From Lysobacterales bacterium (GTDB lineage: Bacteria > Pseudomonadota > Gammaproteobacteria > Xanthomonadales > Xanthomonadaceae), in contig JADKCY010000002.1 of the NCBI GenBank assembly GCA_016718605.1, forward strand, positions 806,001 to 870,000: a stretch of DNA of 64,000 nucleotides, given 5' to 3'. A model generated the notes under the pieces. It worked only from the letters and a program-made list of their open reading frames with translations, was not told where the DNA came from and searched no databases. The translations under genes were made by a program, and so were the position numbers. This document shows positions 36,639 to 44,985 of the stretch, in pieces (positions within the stretch are counted from its first letter, which is position 1; every line of letters starts with the position of its first letter).

Positions 36639-37385
36639 ATGTACTCGATTCAGTTTGACGAACCCGAGCACTGGCCTGATTCCTTGCGACAGGCGCTTGG
36701 AAATGCGCGATCGTGGTCTCGGGGGTGGTGCAAGGAGGACGCTCCCTGGTCCACCCGCTACGCATCTCAGATTGAAGCACTGCTTCCATCTGTTCACGAC
36801 TGTGCCCTGAAGGGCTGGCATTGCACTCGTCTGCGTGACGCGGAAGTGCACAACATCCGCACCCAAGGCATGGCGGTGCTCTCCACATCCCTTGTGTGCA
36901 GCCGAATTGATGCTGCGCAGGAAGAGGGCGAGCTCCCGCGCGACGTGGCAGAACGCCTTAGAGCCATGCACCGCGCCAGCGACATGTACCGGCAAGGCCA
37001 GATCTGGTTTGGCTTTTCGCCGACGCTTCCGGACGAGCATGCGACCAACAGACTGTTGCGCAATTGGGGCGGTGAAGCGATTTACTGGGCGCATGAGGTC
37101 GACCAGGTAATCGGCCCGGTACTACGCGGTATTGGACGCCCGTCGATCATTGATGCGTGGGTGCCCATTTCCGGCCTACAGGTTGCAACCAAAGAAGCCG
37201 TCTTGAAGCGTCTTTGTTTGGTGGACCTTCAGTGTGCAGACGCTCTAGCAACGAGACGTGTCGCCGATGTCGAGGGCTATGTTCAGATGGCGATTCCGGC
37301 CACCGCCATCATCGCTATCGATCAGCACCCCAGCGCGTCGTTTGTCGCCCGCACACGCTGCGATACCTGGGACACTCCCCTGTAA
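36639..37385 (+). CDS. Unknown 248-residue protein with HCTRL motif
   Basis: Notable conserved-looking stretches are LKGWHCTRLRDAEVHNIRTQGM, QIWFGFSPTLPDEHATNRLL, NWGGEAIYWAHE and IGRPSIIDAWVPI. The His-Cys-Thr-Arg followed by strands and a WGGE/Y segment resembles the general pattern of small ADP-ribosyltransferase-like enzymes, but I cannot confirm that. It lies convergent with the HNH gene, 22 bases between stops. Confidence 0.6.
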   Translation: MYSIQFDEPEHWPDSLRQALGNARSWSRGWCKEDAPWSTRYASQIEALLPSVHDCALKGWHCTRLRDAEVHNIRTQGMAVLSTSLVCSRIDAAQEEGELPRDVAERLRAMHRASDMYRQGQIWFGFSPTLPDEHATNRLLRNWGGEAIYWAHEVDQVIGPVLRGIGRPSIIDAWVPISGLQVATKEAVLKRLCLVDLQCADALATRRVADVEGYVQMAIPATAIIAIDQHPSASFVARTRCDTWDTPL

Positions 37386-37407
37386 ACACACTCCTTCAAC
37401 CGAACAC

Positions 37408-38403
37408 CTAATCCGCCCTGAAGATCTCTTTTCGATGGAAGTCCATGTAGGACATTTCTTCGGTGTCGATCGGGCGACGCAGGCGCAGTCCCTCCACAGC
37501 GATGACCGTGTCGGTGAAGTGTGGGCTTGCAAGCAACCGGCCGTCGTTGGCAAAGGTAATCAAGCCCACATCGAATAGAGCATCGAGGGTGGCCACCAGC
37601 GGAAGTCCGTTCGCCGGATTGAGTCGCTCGTGGTTCTCGCAAGCGCGCCACGGCTTGCAATGGGACGCCCGAAGCGCCTCTTTCGTTGTCGCGCCTGTCA
37701 CCGCGCAACGGTGCTCCCAGCGCGCCAGCACCTCACTGCGGAATCTGCCCTGCCCGAGTCGCGCGGCAACCAGACGATCCTTTTCTGTCTGGCTTTGATC
37801 GCTCACGTGGATTGCGTTGATATCCGCGAGAAGCGACGGGTCCGGTTCGTCTGACGGCGCACTGGACTCGTCGGGTGGCGCGTCGATCGGCGTGCTTCCC
37901 GCTGCCCCTGGCAGGCCACGGGTGAACTCGAAGGTATTGGTCAACGGTTCCCAGTGGGACAGATGCCAAGGCTCGCTGTCCAGAATGCGTCGCTCAACTT
38001 TCGAGGACTGGGTGTCAGACGCCTTTGCCCGGTTGCCCTCAACGATACTGACTCGGACCACCGCGTCTTTCTTGAGGTTTGAAATGTGCTTGAGGAAAGC
38101 ATCCGCTCGCTTTGCTGTTTGAGGGCGCGATTTTTCGAGATCTCGAAGGAATTCATCCCAGCACTGGCGATAGACGACCCGCCCATCACGCTCATCCATT
38201 TCCGCGTGCCACAGCATGAAGACATCCTGCTCGCTCGCGTCATCGTGGAACGACCAGGCAAACGACCGGCCTTTAATGGCCGGGTTCTCGATGGGGTTGC
38301 CATTCTGGTCGCGTTCCCAAAAGGTCAGATCGAAGTCGAGCAGCTCAAGAACGCGGTAAACGGTCAGTTTTTCGGTCGGACGAAGCGCTTCAGGCGGAGT
38401 CAT
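37408..38403 (-). CDS. HNH endonuclease (restriction-like)
   Basis: This 331-residue protein has a C-terminal HNH domain: RWEHRCAVTG, LRASHCKPWR, HERLNPANGLPLVATLDALFD (the H-N-H residues and Cys/His supports). The roughly 200-residue N-terminal part (LDFDLTFWERDQNGNPI...) is unrecognised and could read modified DNA or a partner protein. The composition and island context suggest a restriction or defence nuclease; this is inference. Confidence 0.82.
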   Translation of the reverse strand: MTPPEALRPTEKLTVYRVLELLDFDLTFWERDQNGNPIENPAIKGRSFAWSFHDDASEQDVFMLWHAEMDERDGRVVYRQCWDEFLRDLEKSRPQTAKRADAFLKHISNLKKDAVVRVSIVEGNRAKASDTQSSKVERRILDSEPWHLSHWEPLTNTFEFTRGLPGAAGSTPIDAPPDESSAPSDEPDPSLLADINAIHVSDQSQTEKDRLVAARLGQGRFRSEVLARWEHRCAVTGATTKEALRASHCKPWRACENHERLNPANGLPLVATLDALFDVGLITFANDGRLLASPHFTDTVIAVEGLRLRRPIDTEEMSYMDFHRKEIFRAD

Positions 38404-38454
38404 CAGGGATGCTCAATAAGATGGCGGCGTCAAGGATAGCGCCCCGCCGTCCGC

Positions 38455-38666
38455 TCACTCGACCTTGCTCAGCGTGAATACCTCTTTCAAGCGCTTCAGC
38501 AGCACGCGCAGCTCTGCACTCATGAGCGCGAAGTCCGCATCGGCTTCTTCCCGCGCCGATTCGCGGTTGCCATTTTCAAGGCTTTCCAACGCGACCTCGG
38601 TGAACTTCAGTTTGCGAATGACGAGGTCATCACCCATGACAAAGCTCAGTTGATCGACAAACTTCC
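38455..38666 (-). pseudogene. rdgC: Remnant of rdgC, 3' end only
   Basis: The frame reads RKFVDQLSFVMGDDLVIRKLKFTE, then a helix and DFALMSAELRVLLKRLKEVF, which is the C-terminal end of the recombination-associated protein RdgC (about 70 of about 300 residues). It is joined directly to the end of an IS3-family orfA at 38667. The upstream part of rdgC is missing, so the IS, or a deletion starting in it, removed the rest. Confidence 0.7.
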
Positions 38667-39043
38667 TCAGGACTTCAGTCGGCGGTCGAGCTCCGCCTGG
38701 GCGAAAAAAGCACTGGCCAGCTTCAGAATCTCGTTGGCCTTGCGCAATTCTCGGTTCTCGCGCTCCAGCGTTTTCATCTGCTCGCGCTCGGATGTCGTGA
38801 TGCCCTCGCGCACGCCGCTATCGATCTGGTCGCGCTTGACCCATTCATTGAGGGTCTGTGGCACGCAACCAATCTTGGGCGCGATCGATTCAATGGTCGC
38901 CCACAGCGAGGGATACTCGCCTCGGTGCTCACGCACCATCCGAACCGCACGCTCACGCACCTCGGGTGAAAACTGCTTCAACTGCTTGCTCATGGCTCTA
39001 TCCTCTCAGAGAAATGAGCCTCCTCAAATCCCGGGGCGGTTCA
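38667..39043 (-). mobile_element. IS3-family remnant: orfA only
   Basis: orfA (38667-38993, 108 residues) is complete: MSKQLKQFSPEVRERAVRMV helix-turn-helix, then a leucine-zipper-like coiled coil (EREQMKTLERENRELRKANEILK) and ASAFFAQAELDRR. The IS terminus TGAACCGCCCCGGGATTT, read on the minus strand, ends at 39043 and is typical of this group. orfB, the catalytic DDE part, is absent, so the element cannot move alone. Confidence 0.85.
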
Positions 39044-39373
39044 TCGCTGCGCCCTCCTAGGGAGAGCGATGCCATCGCTGTCATTTGCGTCAAACAATGA
39101 TGTGAAAATTGTGCATTGACGCTTCCTCGTTCGGTCATTAGACTCGGCGCGCCTGCTCTCAAGCGCCCGCGTTTCTGTTATCGCGATTTGGAGTACTGGA
39201 GGCGATTCGCTTTCACTTTGGTTGGCATGACGCGATCTCTGTGTTGCTAGCGGGTGCGGCGTGGGCGGGCGGAATCTGCAAGTTGCATCACGCTTCTCCT
39301 TCTCGTTTAGTGCTTCAGGTTTTCCGCTGGGCTAAGGCCGAGAAGCTGTTTGGTCGGGGGTTCGCGTTGTCAT
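39044..39373. other. Intergenic region upstream of the peptide locus
   Basis: About 330 bases without a gene. It contains the promoter candidate at 39116-39144 and should be the control region of the 39.4-44 kb operon. Confidence 0.5.
39116..39144 (+). promoter_or_regulatory. Candidate sigma-70 promoter of the peptide locus
   Basis: TTGACG, a 17-base spacer, then TAGACT. This is the best -35/-10 pair seen before the first gene (39374), with a long leader of about 220 bases that could hold further control. Confidence 0.5.
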
Positions 39374-39961
39374 ATGGATCCAACGGATTTGCTGAAGGTG
39401 CTCATGGAAATACCTACAAGCCGAGAGCTAGACGTCGAGGACATCGAGAGTGTACGGATCGTGCGCCGCGTACCGGAACTGGAAGACCTCCTCGCCTACC
39501 GGAACGAGGATGCGATCTATAGCTTTCTGCGCAAGTTCGCGCTGTCTACCCAAGAGGCGGACGTGATCTTCGCCGACATGCTGCGCTTCTTGTGGATGAA
39601 TCAGCGACTGAGAGCCAGTGAGAACAGCGAGACGGTACCCATCGATGGTCCGCTTCGAATCATCGATGAAATGTGGCACGCGTTCATTCTTCACACGCGC
39701 TCCTATGCCGAATTCTGCGAGAAGTATTTCGGCCGTTTCTTGCATCATCAGCCGGCCCTTCGTGGGGAGCATGAGTCGCACCGGCAGGTGGTTGCCAGCA
39801 TTCCAGTTGAAGAGCGGCTGGAATGGCTGAGGACAGCAAAGCGCAGTCGATACGAGCGTGTGCTCGAATGTCTAGGCGAGCCTGTGTTTCGCAGGTGGTA
39901 TTTGGACTACCCGCGCCGCTATTCGAGCGACGCGCTGGCACGCCTCGTGCGTTTTGCGTAG
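39374..39961 (+). CDS. Peptide-locus protein with WH-FILHT / FC-FGRFLHH motif
   Basis: A 195-residue soluble protein. The central stretch DEMWHAFILHTRSYAEFCEKYFGRFLHH is rich in His and aromatic residues, and its spacing suggests a metal or substrate site. Proteins with a similar W-H-x-F-I-L-H-T...FGxxxHH motif occur beside peptide natural-product genes, but the function is not known to me. ATG 39374 was chosen because the upstream extension is low quality. It is followed by the precursor gene after about 120 bases. Confidence 0.65.
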   Translation: MDPTDLLKVLMEIPTSRELDVEDIESVRIVRRVPELEDLLAYRNEDAIYSFLRKFALSTQEADVIFADMLRFLWMNQRLRASENSETVPIDGPLRIIDEMWHAFILHTRSYAEFCEKYFGRFLHHQPALRGEHESHRQVVASIPVEERLEWLRTAKRSRYERVLECLGEPVFRRWYLDYPRRYSSDALARLVRFA

Positions 39962-40080
39962 TTCTCTCCTTCACCAAGTACACATCCGTTGGATCGAGTC
40001 AATCGTTAATCATGTGTCGAGGGTTCACCCCCGCCTCGGTACCTGCTGACCACTGGGGGAAAATCAATGAAGGAAGCCCG

Positions 40081-40233
40081 ATGAATACGATGGACAAGGA
40101 AAAGATCGAACTGATCGACGAGGCGCTGCTGCTCAACGTCACTGGCGGTGATGGAGAAGGTCCGGGTGCTTGCGACAACCACTGCGACGACGGTTGCTCT
40201 CAGGAAGAAGAAGGCGAAGAGAAGCTCAAGTGA
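40081..40233 (+). CDS. RiPP/bacteriocin-like precursor peptide 1 (double-glycine leader)
   Basis: A 50-residue peptide. The leader is MNTMDKEKIELIDEALLLNVTGG with the classical double-glycine processing site. The core is DGEGPGACDNHCDDGC followed by SQEEEGEEKLK: three Cys in CDNHCDDGC, and otherwise strikingly acidic. GAAGGAAGCCCG precedes ATG 40081. A C39-peptidase exporter, which cuts after Gly-Gly, is encoded about 570 bases downstream. A second, related leader is found at 47293. The core does not resemble microcins or lanthipeptides that I know. Confidence 0.8.
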   Translation: MNTMDKEKIELIDEALLLNVTGGDGEGPGACDNHCDDGCSQEEEGEEKLK

Positions 40234-40239
40234 TTCAAA

Positions 40240-40259
40240 GCGGGGCCTTCTGGCCCCGC
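40240..40259 (+). terminator. Hairpin directly after precursor gene 1
   Basis: GCGGGGCC-TTCT-GGCCCCGC is a perfect 8-bp stem starting six bases after the stop, without a T-run. It is probably a partial terminator or 3' stabiliser that raises precursor mRNA over the downstream genes. An equivalent hairpin follows precursor 2. Confidence 0.7.
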
Positions 40260-40268
40260 ATCCTTCGC

Positions 40269-40802
40269 ATGCAATCTCTCGATCCTTCCAATTTATTTCG
40301 GACGCAAGCACGCCCGCGACTGGTATTCACTGCGCCGGTGATTCGTTTTCCTGTCGGTGCGTGGGTGCTTATCGCGGCTGCAGGTCTTTGTGTGACTGTT
40401 GTGCTCGGAATTCTTCTGTCGCCGCAGTTAGTAGTTCCTCATGTTGTCGCAGGACGGGTTGAGTCCTGGGCTGGGCTGCGCGATGGCGCTTTCATGGAAG
40501 TGAGCGTGGACCTCGATGAGAGCCTCGCGCTGACCTTGCAGCCCGGTCTTCAGGTATCGATCCGTTCTTCCACCACGGCAGGAAAGGACATTGTCGGAGT
40601 CATTCAAACTGTTGTGGCACGCACAACGAACAGAACCACTGGCGTGCGCATTGCACTCGACGATCCTAAGCTGGGTCAGATGCGTGCATGGCGCTCTGGA
40701 TTTCGCATCGGAGAACCCGTCAAAGTGGAGTTTCCGGTGTCACATTCAGCGCTCGTGAACTTGCTACTTGAATTGTCTGACCGGCGAGGTGCGACTCGGT
40801 GA
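40269..40802 (+). CDS. Short membrane-anchored exporter accessory protein (HlyD-like C-terminal half)
   Basis: A 177-residue protein with one membrane helix (VGAWVLIAAAGLCVTVVLGILLS, about 28-50) and a beta-rich periplasmic part (VSVDLDESLALTLQPGLQVSIRS, VGVIQTVVARTTN, FRIGEPVKVEFPV). That part resembles the last beta-barrel of HlyD-type adaptor proteins, without the coiled-coil hairpin. It overlaps the transporter gene (TGATG), so a joint role in peptide export is likely. Confidence 0.65.
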   Translation: MQSLDPSNLFRTQARPRLVFTAPVIRFPVGAWVLIAAAGLCVTVVLGILLSPQLVVPHVVAGRVESWAGLRDGAFMEVSVDLDESLALTLQPGLQVSIRSSTTAGKDIVGVIQTVVARTTNRTTGVRIALDDPKLGQMRAWRSGFRIGEPVKVEFPVSHSALVNLLLELSDRRGATR

Positions 40803-42925
40803 TGCGGTTTTGGCGCCGGCCCGTGACGCCGGTCGTGATTCAGTCGGAGTCCGCCGAGTGCGGACTCGCTTGCCTGGCCATGGTCGCAGGTACATATGGT
40901 CGGCGCATTGACATTGCTACGTTGAGGGATCATTTCCCGGTGTCGGCACGAGGCACCTCTCTCAAGGCCATAATCGAGTTCGCCGCACAACTGCAACTTC
41001 ATGCGCGGGCCTATCGATGTGATCTCGACGCACTGCGTGAATTGCAGATGCCATGCATTTTGCATTGGAATATGAATCACTACATCGTGTTAGTGCGTGC
41101 CAGCGAGCGCGGCATGACGATTCATGATCCGCTGTGCGGACGACGGCAGGTCTCCTGGCGCGAGGCATCCGAAGCCTTCACTGGGATCGCACTTTGCCTG
41201 GAGCCTATGGTGGGGTTCAGCCGCGGCGACGAGCGTCGCCGAATGAGGCTCGATACCCTGTTCAGTGGCGTTGCTCCGCTGCGCCAGTCATTGATGCTCG
41301 TGTTTGCCTGTTCGCTCGTCCTGCAGTGTCTGCAGGTGGCGCTACCTCTGCTGCTCAAGATCACAGTCGACGAACTTGTGGCCCTGCCGTCAAGTCACTT
41401 GTTGCTGACAGTTGCGGCCATCTTCGCTGCCCTGCAGGTGATGATTTTCCTCGTGACGCTCGCGCGGAGCTGGGTCGTGACCTATGTGTCCGCCAAGCTC
41501 GCGAATCGCTGGACTGGCGACGTCGTCGCGCATCTGTTCGGACTTCCGTTAACGTTCTTCGAGAAACGAGGAGTGTCCGACGTGATGTCTCGCCTCGGGG
41601 GTATCGCAGTCATCCAGCGAACGTTGTCCACCGGATTCGTCGAGACGATGATCGACGGGCTCACTGCAATTGTCGTACTGAGCCTGATGTTCGCCTACAA
41701 CTGGTCGCTTGCCCTGGTCAGCCTCTCGGCCCTGGTGATCTATATGGCCCTGCGCGCTATCGGTTATGGACGGCAGCGAGACCTCATCAACGGGCACATC
41801 GTGGCGCAATCGAAACAGCAGGGCCATCTAATTGAATCGCTCCGAGCGATGCTTTCGTTGAAGGCGAACGCGCACGAGGAAATTCGTGCGGTGCAGTGGA
41901 GCGCGCTACAAGGCGAGTCGGCCAACGAGGAAATGCGCGTCGCGCGCTTCCGTGCCTCGACAGTGGCCTGCAGCCAGCTGGTGTTCGGGTTGGAGCGTAT
42001 CGTCACCATCACGCTCGCTACGACGTTTGTGTGGCAGCAGGCAATGACTGTCGGACTTCTGGTGGCGTTCCTCGCCTACCGCGACATGCTTTCGCTGCGT
42101 CTCGGTTCACTCGTCGACCGATTCTTTGAGTTTCGTATGTTGCGCGTGTATGCGGATCGCCTTGGAGAAATCGTCATGGCGGAACCGGAGCCGAGGCATT
42201 TCGTCGCGCACGAGATGTCTGAACAGCCGGCATCAATCGAAGTGAACGGCGTCGACTTCACCTTTGGGCCCGCTGATCCTCATGTCTTACGCGGCGTGAC
42301 TTTCGCCGTAACCCCTGGAGAGTCGGTCGCCATCGTCGGACCTTCCGGTTGCGGCAAGAGTACGCTGCTCAAGCTCATGCTTGGCCTGCTGACTCCCAGC
42401 ACGGGGAGCATTCGCATTGATGGCCGTCTGGTACAGGAGTTCGATCCACGCCGGCTGCGCGCGATGGTTGGGGCCGTGATGCAGGACGATCACCTGCTTT
42501 CCGGGACGATCGCGCAGAATATTGCGATGTTCGATCCGGCGGCTACGTCGCACGAGGTCGAAAAGGCAGCCCAAGCCGCAGGTGCAATTGGATTCGTGAA
42601 GGCGCTGCCTCTAGGATTCGATACGCTCGTCGGCGAGCTGGGTAGCAGCCTGTCGGGAGGACAGAAGCAACGCATCATCCTTGCGCGCGCGTTGTATCGG
42701 AAACCCCGGATGTTGTTGCTCGACGAAGCCACCAGCCACCTCGATTCGCGTAGCGAGGCTGAGGTAAATACCTCAATAGCACGGCTGCGCATCACCCGCA
42801 TCATCGTCGCGCATCGCCCAGAAACAATCCGGTCGGCCGATCGGGTTGTCGAGCTGGCAGGCGCCGCTGACATTTCTGTCTCTCGACGCAAACTGACTGC
42901 CATGATCACGGCGGAGGGTCAATGA
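40802..42925 (+). CDS. C39-peptidase-containing ABC peptide exporter
   Basis: This 707-residue protein has an N-terminal C39 peptidase domain with Cys20 (QSESAECGLACLAM), His93 (MNHYIVL) and Asp109 (HDPLCG), then six membrane helices (about 150-420). A nucleotide-binding domain follows with Walker A GPSGCGKST, signature LSGGQKQRIILARAL and Walker B MLLLDEATS. It should cleave the double-glycine leader and export the core. ATG 40802 overlaps the stop of the gene before. The next gene starts inside its stop (ATGA). Confidence 0.93.
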   Translation: MRFWRRPVTPVVIQSESAECGLACLAMVAGTYGRRIDIATLRDHFPVSARGTSLKAIIEFAAQLQLHARAYRCDLDALRELQMPCILHWNMNHYIVLVRASERGMTIHDPLCGRRQVSWREASEAFTGIALCLEPMVGFSRGDERRRMRLDTLFSGVAPLRQSLMLVFACSLVLQCLQVALPLLLKITVDELVALPSSHLLLTVAAIFAALQVMIFLVTLARSWVVTYVSAKLANRWTGDVVAHLFGLPLTFFEKRGVSDVMSRLGGIAVIQRTLSTGFVETMIDGLTAIVVLSLMFAYNWSLALVSLSALVIYMALRAIGYGRQRDLINGHIVAQSKQQGHLIESLRAMLSLKANAHEEIRAVQWSALQGESANEEMRVARFRASTVACSQLVFGLERIVTITLATTFVWQQAMTVGLLVAFLAYRDMLSLRLGSLVDRFFEFRMLRVYADRLGEIVMAEPEPRHFVAHEMSEQPASIEVNGVDFTFGPADPHVLRGVTFAVTPGESVAIVGPSGCGKSTLLKLMLGLLTPSTGSIRIDGRLVQEFDPRRLRAMVGAVMQDDHLLSGTIAQNIAMFDPAATSHEVEKAAQAAGAIGFVKALPLGFDTLVGELGSSLSGGQKQRIILARALYRKPRMLLLDEATSHLDSRSEAEVNTSIARLRITRIIVAHRPETIRSADRVVELAGAADISVSRRKLTAMITAEGQ

Positions 42926-43572
42926 CCAGCGAAGGAACCAAGGCAAGGCATAGCGAAGTCGTCGACCTATTCTCGATACCCATGCTGGTGACACCGCCGT
43001 TTCACCCGCCGGTTGCCGAACTTGCATATCTGCAGGGTCTGCCGACTGTCCCAAACCGAGGCGGTGGGCGGGTGTCGGAAGACACTGAAATCTTGCGCAG
43101 CCCTGCGCTGGCACGGACCGCCGGATTCGTCGACGACCAGTTGGAGATCTTTGCGCGCGAGGTCGCGGGCCTTAGTGCCGACACGCGCCTGGTCGTGACC
43201 CAGTCCTGGCTAAACCTCGCCGGTCCCGGAGCGCGCCATCATACCCACCGGCATCCCAACAGCATTGTCAGTGGGGTGCTCTATCTACAAGGTGATCCCG
43301 CTCCGACGCGTATTTTCCGCGAAGCGGGGGCCTCGATGTTCGGTGCGATGGAACCGCGGCTCGAAGTAATCAACCGATTCAATCGCGGTGTCGTGGATGT
43401 TGAAAACGCCGCATCGCGCCTGATCCTCTTTCCATCGAACCTTCTGCATGAGGTGGCGGAGTACCCGGGTACCGCGACACGGATGACGATCGCGTTCAAT
43501 ACTTTTTTTGTTGGCCGTTTGGGTCGCAACCGCAAACTCACGGCGTTGGATGTCCATGCTGGCGCAGCCTGA
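42922..43572 (+). CDS. 2-oxoglutarate/Fe(II) oxygenase (TIGR02466-like)
   Basis: A 216-residue protein with the double-stranded beta-helix pattern: QSWLNLAGPGARHHTHRHPNSIVSGVLYLQGD supplies the first metal ligands, and LILFPSNLLHEVAEYPGTATRMTIAFNTFF supplies the distal His and the 2-oxoglutarate Arg. Likely modifies the precursor or a small substrate. Overlaps the exporter by four bases and the next gene by 23 bases. Confidence 0.82.
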   Translation: MTSEGTKARHSEVVDLFSIPMLVTPPFHPPVAELAYLQGLPTVPNRGGGRVSEDTEILRSPALARTAGFVDDQLEIFAREVAGLSADTRLVVTQSWLNLAGPGARHHTHRHPNSIVSGVLYLQGDPAPTRIFREAGASMFGAMEPRLEVINRFNRGVVDVENAASRLILFPSNLLHEVAEYPGTATRMTIAFNTFFVGRLGRNRKLTALDVHAGAA

Positions 43573-44188
43573 TCTGTACGCACTAGGTGCGGCGGGATGG
43601 CAGATATTCGACCTGCCGGCTGCTCTCGAAGAAGAGTCGGAACTCGAACGATTCCTGGCGCTATGGAGCCCTGGTCGGATCGAGTTGCAGACACTTGTCG
43701 TGGAGCCGGAGAGAGCGCTGCTTGCTTCCAGCGGACGTGCCATGTCGTTGCACACCGACAACACCTATCTCGATCGGCCTTGCCGCTATGTCGGGCTCTA
43801 CTGCATAGAGCCCGGTGTTGGTGGCCGTAGCCTTCTGCTCGATGGACTCGATGCGATCGCTGGCATGCATGCAGCTGACCGAGAGAGGCTAGGGCAGCGA
43901 GCATGGTATTGGCGACATGGGCGAACGCGCAGCGTCAGCGGGCCCCATCGCGTGATTGACACGAGTGGTGAAGTACGTTGGTGGCGCACCAACCTTTGTG
44001 TCTACGACGAGGCGTTTCTGGCAACCGCCGAGCGTCTTGAACAGCACCTGCTGCGGTCGCCAAGAATCGTCAGTCTTGTTCTTGAGCGTGGACAGCTGCT
44101 GTTGATCGACAATAAGCGAATGCTTCATGGACGAACGCAGGTAACAAGCAATGAAAGGACAATGGTGAGGATTCGCATATGGACATGA
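43550..44188 (+). CDS. TauD/TfdA-type 2-oxoglutarate/Fe(II) dioxygenase
   Basis: A 212-residue protein with HTD metal motif in MSLHTDNTYLDRPCRYVGLYC, core strand GGRSLLLDG, distal His in LLIDNKRMLHGRTQ, and the Arg-rich end TMVRIRIW. This is a different subfamily from the preceding oxygenase. Starts at ATG 43550 or 43556, both inside the previous gene; overlaps the methyltransferase start by ten bases. Confidence 0.8.
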   Translation: MSMLAQPDLYALGAAGWQIFDLPAALEEESELERFLALWSPGRIELQTLVVEPERALLASSGRAMSLHTDNTYLDRPCRYVGLYCIEPGVGGRSLLLDGLDAIAGMHAADRERLGQRAWYWRHGRTRSVSGPHRVIDTSGEVRWWRTNLCVYDEAFLATAERLEQHLLRSPRIVSLVLERGQLLLIDNKRMLHGRTQVTSNERTMVRIRIWT

Positions 44189-44985
44189 ATGCCGATGATG
44201 CGGCTACGAATCTGGCGCAGATCGGCGTCAGGTTGCAGCAACTTGCGCGCTGGCTGCGCGTCGCGCCTGGAGCGGGTGGCGAAGCAGCCACCGAGCTCGT
44301 TCGCGCAACGCGCAGGGATCTGGTCGAATTAGAGCAACAGGTGACGCGGCGACGAAGGTACGCGCTGGCTGTGGAGGTCAAAGATCTTCTGGCGCGTCAC
44401 TCGTTGCCATTGCGCCTGCATTTGGGTGCAGAAGGGGCCGGTGTACCTGGTTGGGTGAACTGCGGCAGGGGATTGCGAGTTGCGCCTTGATGTGATTGAA
44501 CGCCTTCCGTTCGACGACGCTGTTGCCTCGCATGTGTATGCCTCGCACCTGCTCGAGCATCTGATGTATCCGGGTCAGGTCGCGGCGTTTCTGCGTGAAT
44601 GCCGACGAGTTCTCGTTCCAGATGGAGTGTTAAGGCTCGTCGTGCCAGATATGGGCAAGTTTCTGCAGGCGGTGGCGAGCAATGACAAGCGTTCCTGTCG
44701 CATCGCGCACGTGTCTGGAACCTAGACGGACGGAGTTTGACGCCGTTGTCGAGTTTTCTGCGCTATGCCGGTGCGTCGTGCGATCCTACATCGGCCGCGC
44801 ATAAGTTTGGTTACGACTATCAAACGCTAGAAAGCCTGTTGTGCGATGCCGGGTTCTCGCGCGTGCGCCAGTGCGGATACATGGGGAGTCCTGACCCAAT
44901 ATTGCACGTGGATGTGCACAGCAGGGTGAATGATCGCGTCGGGCCGCGGGGCCACTACTCACTGTTTGTCGAGGCGATCCAGTGA
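44179..44985 (+). pseudogene. SAM-dependent methyltransferase, interrupted by two frameshifts
   Basis: Three frames join into one class I methyltransferase: a helical N-terminus (MDMNADDAATNLAQIGVRLQQ) and LRLHLGAEGAGVPGWVNCG (frame 1, to about 44475); then LDVIERLPFDDAVASHVYASHLLEHL and ECRRVLVPDGVLRLVVPDM (frame 2, to about 44690); then ARVWNLDGRSLTPLSSFLRYAG to FVEAIQ (frame 3). The HLLEHL and VLVPDGVLRL motifs are typical. No stop codons occur inside the correct frame segments, so single-base indels are the only damage. It starts inside the TauD gene and ends inside the permease start. Confidence 0.75.
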
